A stretch of 8,129 bases of DNA from Deferribacterales bacterium UBA4806 (GTDB lineage Bacteria; Chrysiogenota; Deferribacteres; Deferribacterales; UBA228): NCBI GenBank assembly GCA_002402635.1, contig DHGE01000014.1:1-8129 (forward strand), in the 5' to 3' direction. A model generated the notes under the pieces. The model was not told where the DNA came from. It made no database searches and was given only the letters and a program-made list of their open reading frames with translations. Of this stretch, positions 5,386 through 8,129 are shown piece by piece. Numbering within the stretch: the first letter of the stretch is position 1; each line of letters begins with the position of its first letter. The position numbers and the translations under genes are program-made.

Positions 5386-6968
5386 ATTATTTCAATATCA
5401 TTTATAAGTTTCACTGGTTGCTCAACTCTAAATGTTATCTCGCCTTTATAAATATTGCCAGTATTCCCATCTATAGAGATTATTTCACCTTCTTTAAGTT
5501 TTTTTTCTGAAAAATAACATACCCTTTTATCAATATCAATCTTAAGAGAAGAACAACCTATCAAACAAACTTTATTTAACTGCCTTGCAACAACAGCCGC
5601 ATGAGAGGTTTTACTTCCAACTGTTGTTAGAATTCCGTCAGACAAATGCATTGCACTTATATTGTCAGTACTAATATCATATGTTAAAAATATTACGTTC
5701 TTATTCTGCTTTTTATATTTTTTTACTGATTCTTCAGTAAAAGCAATTCTGCCACTTACTATACCAAAACTAGCTGGAATTGCATTGCCTATTACCTCAA
5801 GTTTTTCCTCATTTAATATGTTGAAAATATTTATTTTTTTTAGATCTATCCCTTCAATTCTTTTTAAAAACTCTTCATCATTTATAATTGATTCATTAAA
5901 CATATCATAGGCAATTTTTATAGCTGCATAATCTGTTCTTTTACCAGACCTTGTTTGTAGTAAAAAAAGTTTTCTATTTTCAATAGTAAATTCAAATTCC
6001 TGCATATCTTTAAATTCATTTTCAAGTTTATTTGATATATTCTGAATCTCCTCATATAATTCGGGCATTACATCTTCTAACTTACTAAAAAACCTCATAA
6101 GGATTCTGCCTGAAACAATATCTTCTCCCTGAGCATTGAATATAAAATCCATATATAGTTCTTTATTACCATTAGAAGGGTTTCTTGTAAAGGCAACACC
6201 TGCACCTGATGTTCCGCCTGAATTGCCAAAGACCATTTGTTGAATAATGACAGCAGTACCAGGACTCTCTGGAATATTGTGAATCTTCCTGTATTGCATA
6301 GCCTTATCTGCCTTCCATGATTTAAACACAGCAATAGTAGCCTGCATTAACTGTTCATAAGGGTCTTCAGGGAAATTTTCACCAGTACATTCTCTAAATA
6401 TATTTAAATATTCTTTAGATATGCTTTCTAATGCATTAGTACTTAATTGATATTCAGAATCAATTTTATATTTTTTCAAAAACTCATGTGATACTTCTTC
6501 AAAAGTAGTTCTCTTACATCCATAAATTACTTCAGCAAAGTTTGCAATTAGTCTCCTATAAAGGTCCCATACCATTTTGGGATTACCTGTCATTCTTATC
6601 ATACCATGTATAGTTTTCTCACATAATCCAATGTTACATAATGTTTCTAACATCCCTGGCATCGACACCGGCCCACCTGACCTCACAGACACTAAAAGAG
6701 GTTTTCTTACACCTCCAAAAATAAGTCCTGTAGCGTTTTCTATTAAACGTAAATTTGATATTAAAAGCTCTTTTAAATTTTCATCTACCCTTTTATTTTT
6801 TTTAAAATAGCCATCACAAAATGATGTGTCCAGAACTATAGCTGGTGGGACGGGCAGGTCTATACAGGCCATTCTTATAAGGCTATATGCTTTATTGCCC
6901 ACCATTGAAACATTAATCTGTTCGGGAGAGATATTCTTTTTATAAAGGAAATAAATGTGTTTAAACAT
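5370..6968 (-). CDS. PPDK-like ATP-grasp plus phosphohistidine protein lacking the PEP/pyruvate domain
   Basis: The 532-residue protein aligns by eye with the first 60 percent of pyruvate phosphate dikinase (about 870-880 residues). The ATP-grasp part is clear: GNKAYSLIRM at 24-33, VRSGGPVSMPGMLETL at 95-110, QQMVFGN at 243-249, GVAFTRNPSNGNKELY at 257-272, AQGEDIVSG at 279-287, and EFTIENRKLFLLQTRSGKRT ending at 345. The phosphohistidine domain carries TSHAAVVAR at 454-462, with H456 the phosphoryl carrier at almost the same position as in canonical PPDK. The protein ends just after this domain, so the C-terminal barrel that makes PEP from pyruvate is missing. The DNA downstream encodes the GH3 gene, so no frameshift remnant is present. 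ATG 6968 has a weak GGA 6 bases upstream; a GTG at 6971 directly after the upstream stop is the alternative start. Expected half-reaction: ATP and Pi give AMP, PPi and phosphohistidine. The acceptor is unknown. Confidence 0.85.
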   Translation of the reverse strand: MFKHIYFLYKKNISPEQINVSMVGNKAYSLIRMACIDLPVPPAIVLDTSFCDGYFKKNKRVDENLKELLISNLRLIENATGLIFGGVRKPLLVSVRSGGPVSMPGMLETLCNIGLCEKTIHGMIRMTGNPKMVWDLYRRLIANFAEVIYGCKRTTFEEVSHEFLKKYKIDSEYQLSTNALESISKEYLNIFRECTGENFPEDPYEQLMQATIAVFKSWKADKAMQYRKIHNIPESPGTAVIIQQMVFGNSGGTSGAGVAFTRNPSNGNKELYMDFIFNAQGEDIVSGRILMRFFSKLEDVMPELYEEIQNISNKLENEFKDMQEFEFTIENRKLFLLQTRSGKRTDYAAIKIAYDMFNESIINDEEFLKRIEGIDLKKINIFNILNEEKLEVIGNAIPASFGIVSGRIAFTEESVKKYKKQNKNVIFLTYDISTDNISAMHLSDGILTTVGSKTSHAAVVARQLNKVCLIGCSSLKIDIDKRVCYFSEKKLKEGEIISIDGNTGNIYKGEITFRVEQPVKLINDIEIIKKGS

Positions 6969-6971
6969 CAC

Positions 6972-8129
6972 TTATCCAATTATTTCACTCATAATATAAC
7001 TATATAACATTTCAGCTACATACATAAAGGCATCGCCTGATTTTTCAAGTCTGTATGATACCTCTGAAATGGGTAGATATTCTCTAAAATCACTACATTT
7101 TTTTATTAATATTTTTTTTATTGTTCGATCAATTACATCAGTTGTTTGTTCAATTGTTCTTATAAATTGGATTGATTCTAAAAAATCACTTATATCATCA
7201 CGTAGATTCTTACTTTTAATATCAGTTAAGATTTCTATTATTTTTATCAACTCCATTGATGCGTAAACAACTTTTTCAGACAATTCCTGTAAATATGCGA
7301 AGGCTTCCATAAACACAAATTTATCCTGTAATAATGTTAAATGAAAAGCTGATTCTTCAAGATAATCTGCAACATCATCAATCTGCACGACTAATTTTGA
7401 AAAAAAGATAAATTGCTGATTTTTTTCAACTAACTTTCTAACTTTAATGACTACGTTATCTGCATCTCTCTCTAAAATCTTCGCAATTTCTGAATTTTTA
7501 TTAATAATTTCTATAAAATGTGGTGAATTGACCATTAACAGACTATCTCTGATCATGGAAGCTAAATCATATATATAACATGCTATCTCAGAGATATAAT
7601 CTATTAATAATTCTTCCATACCTTTCAGATATTTTGATAACTCAGCCTTTATTTCATCATATATTACAGGCTGGGATTTATTTTTTAATAAACCTTCACA
7701 GGCTATGGAAAGCACAGTCTTTAAAGCTTCAAATGATTCTTTATCACCCAGTATTTCATCGAGCTTGCCGTTAATGATATTAGTATTCGTAGACAAAGTC
7801 GAAAGAACTTCATAAATAATTTTTTCTCCACCTAATACCAGAAATGCCATATGTCCAATTTCATTATCTGCAGCCCACTTCAATAATTCTATTGCCCTTT
7901 TTTTAGAAATAAACCTCTGCAGTTTTTTTCTTGCCCTGTTCCAATCAATCACAAAGACTATTTTTGAACCTAAAAAATCGAGGAAATTTTTGAGATCTTC
8001 CCTATTTTTTGCTGAATATAAACCATTCACAATATAATAAATTGAACTTTCATATTTAGTATCTTCTTTAGTAGTAGCTGAACCCCAGTTTATTGCAAAT
8101 TTATCCAATATACTTTGAAAAAATATAAC
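6972..8129 (-). CDS. PhoU/DUF47-like protein with an uncharacterised N-terminal domain (5' end probably outside window)
   Basis: The frame is open to the window edge. A TTG at 8108 could start it, but no Shine-Dalgarno precedes that codon and seven further in-frame codons run to 8129, so I treat it as 5'-partial with 385 visible residues. The C-terminal part (about 200-380, counted from the edge) is all-helical and resembles PhoU and DUF47 phosphate regulators. It has acidic helix motifs ERDAD 220-224, DDVADYLEE 251-259, EQTTDVIDRTIKK 327-339 and EKSGDAFMYVAEM 362-374, the kind that bind metal clusters in PhoU. The N-terminal part has a compact, conserved-looking block (VFVIDWNRARKKL 58-70; KWAADNEIGHMAFLVLGGE 84-102) that I do not recognise. 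There are no membrane segments. Its TAA is directly followed by the start of the PPDK-like gene, so the two are surely one transcript. A role in phosphate sensing or in controlling its partner is inferred. Confidence 0.72.
   Translation of the reverse strand, partial: VIFFQSILDKFAINWGSATTKEDTKYESSIYYIVNGLYSAKNREDLKNFLDFLGSKIVFVIDWNRARKKLQRFISKKRAIELLKWAADNEIGHMAFLVLGGEKIIYEVLSTLSTNTNIINGKLDEILGDKESFEALKTVLSIACEGLLKNKSQPVIYDEIKAELSKYLKGMEELLIDYISEIACYIYDLASMIRDSLLMVNSPHFIEIINKNSEIAKILERDADNVVIKVRKLVEKNQQFIFFSKLVVQIDDVADYLEESAFHLTLLQDKFVFMEAFAYLQELSEKVVYASMELIKIIEILTDIKSKNLRDDISDFLESIQFIRTIEQTTDVIDRTIKKILIKKCSDFREYLPISEVSYRLEKSGDAFMYVAEMLYSYIMSEIIG

Noticed and set aside
5662..5910. 82-codon plus-strand hydrophobic frame that could pass for a small membrane protein
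   Set aside because: Antisense to the PPDK-like phosphohistidine domain. The Phe/Leu/Ile richness follows from reading Lys/Glu/Asn codons on the opposite strand.
6095..6334. 79-codon minus-strand frame inside the PPDK-like gene
   Set aside because: It overlaps the conserved ATP-grasp motifs in another frame. The motifs show which frame is real, and no frameshift is needed to explain it.
6577..6810. 77-codon plus-strand frame
   Set aside because: Antisense to the conserved VRSGGPVSMPGM region of the PPDK-like gene, with no start signals.
7069..7774. Two plus-strand frames (7069-7266 and 7580-7774) inside the PhoU-like gene
   Set aside because: Both are antisense to a long open frame with coherent helical periodicity and lack ribosome binding sites.
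1..8129. CRISPR arrays, insertion sequences, tRNA or rRNA genes, prophage or defence genes
   Set aside because: No regularly spaced repeats, transposase motifs, tRNA-like cloverleaf or rRNA stretches were seen. Genes fill nearly all of the window and look chromosomal.

Overview
The window is AT-rich (roughly a third G+C by eye) and densely coded. It appears to come from a Gram-negative, probably anaerobic bacterium with multihaem cytochrome respiration. The signs are a Tat-type signal on an iron-sulfur L-serine dehydratase, an exported triheme c-type cytochrome, an exported family-3 glycosidase of the peptidoglycan-recycling type, and a PPDK-type enzyme. AT-rich Deferribacterota or a similar lineage would fit, but this is an inference from gene content and not a firm assignment.

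Layout. (1) 2-124 (+) is the 3' end of an unrecognised gene. (2) 125-310 is non-coding with two extended -10 promoter candidates. (3) 311-1867 (+) is a single-chain [4Fe-4S] L-serine dehydratase with an N-terminal twin-arginine signal. (4) 1870-2388 (-) is a small exported protein made of two similar halves, convergent with the dehydratase and only 2 bp from it. (5) 2389-2522 is a divergent promoter region. (6) 2523-5373 (+) holds three co-directional genes: a dienelactone-hydrolase-family enzyme, an exported triheme cytochrome and an exported GH3 enzyme. (7) 5370-8129 (-) is a tight two-gene unit. A PhoU/DUF47-like protein, running off the window edge, is followed immediately by a protein with the ATP-grasp and phosphohistidine domains of pyruvate phosphate dikinase but no C-terminal PEP/pyruvate domain. 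Its stop codon overlaps the GH3 stop codon.

How the genes may work together. The dehydratase would turn serine into pyruvate and ammonia, possibly in the periplasm, where the cytochrome, the GH3 enzyme and the duplicated small protein would also act. The minus-strand pair is the most intriguing part. A PPDK half-enzyme that should form a phosphohistidine from ATP and inorganic phosphate sits in one operon with a phosphate-regulator-like protein, and no domain able to pass the phosphoryl group to pyruvate is visible. This suggests either a split PPDK or a phosphate-linked phosphoryl-transfer module with another acceptor.
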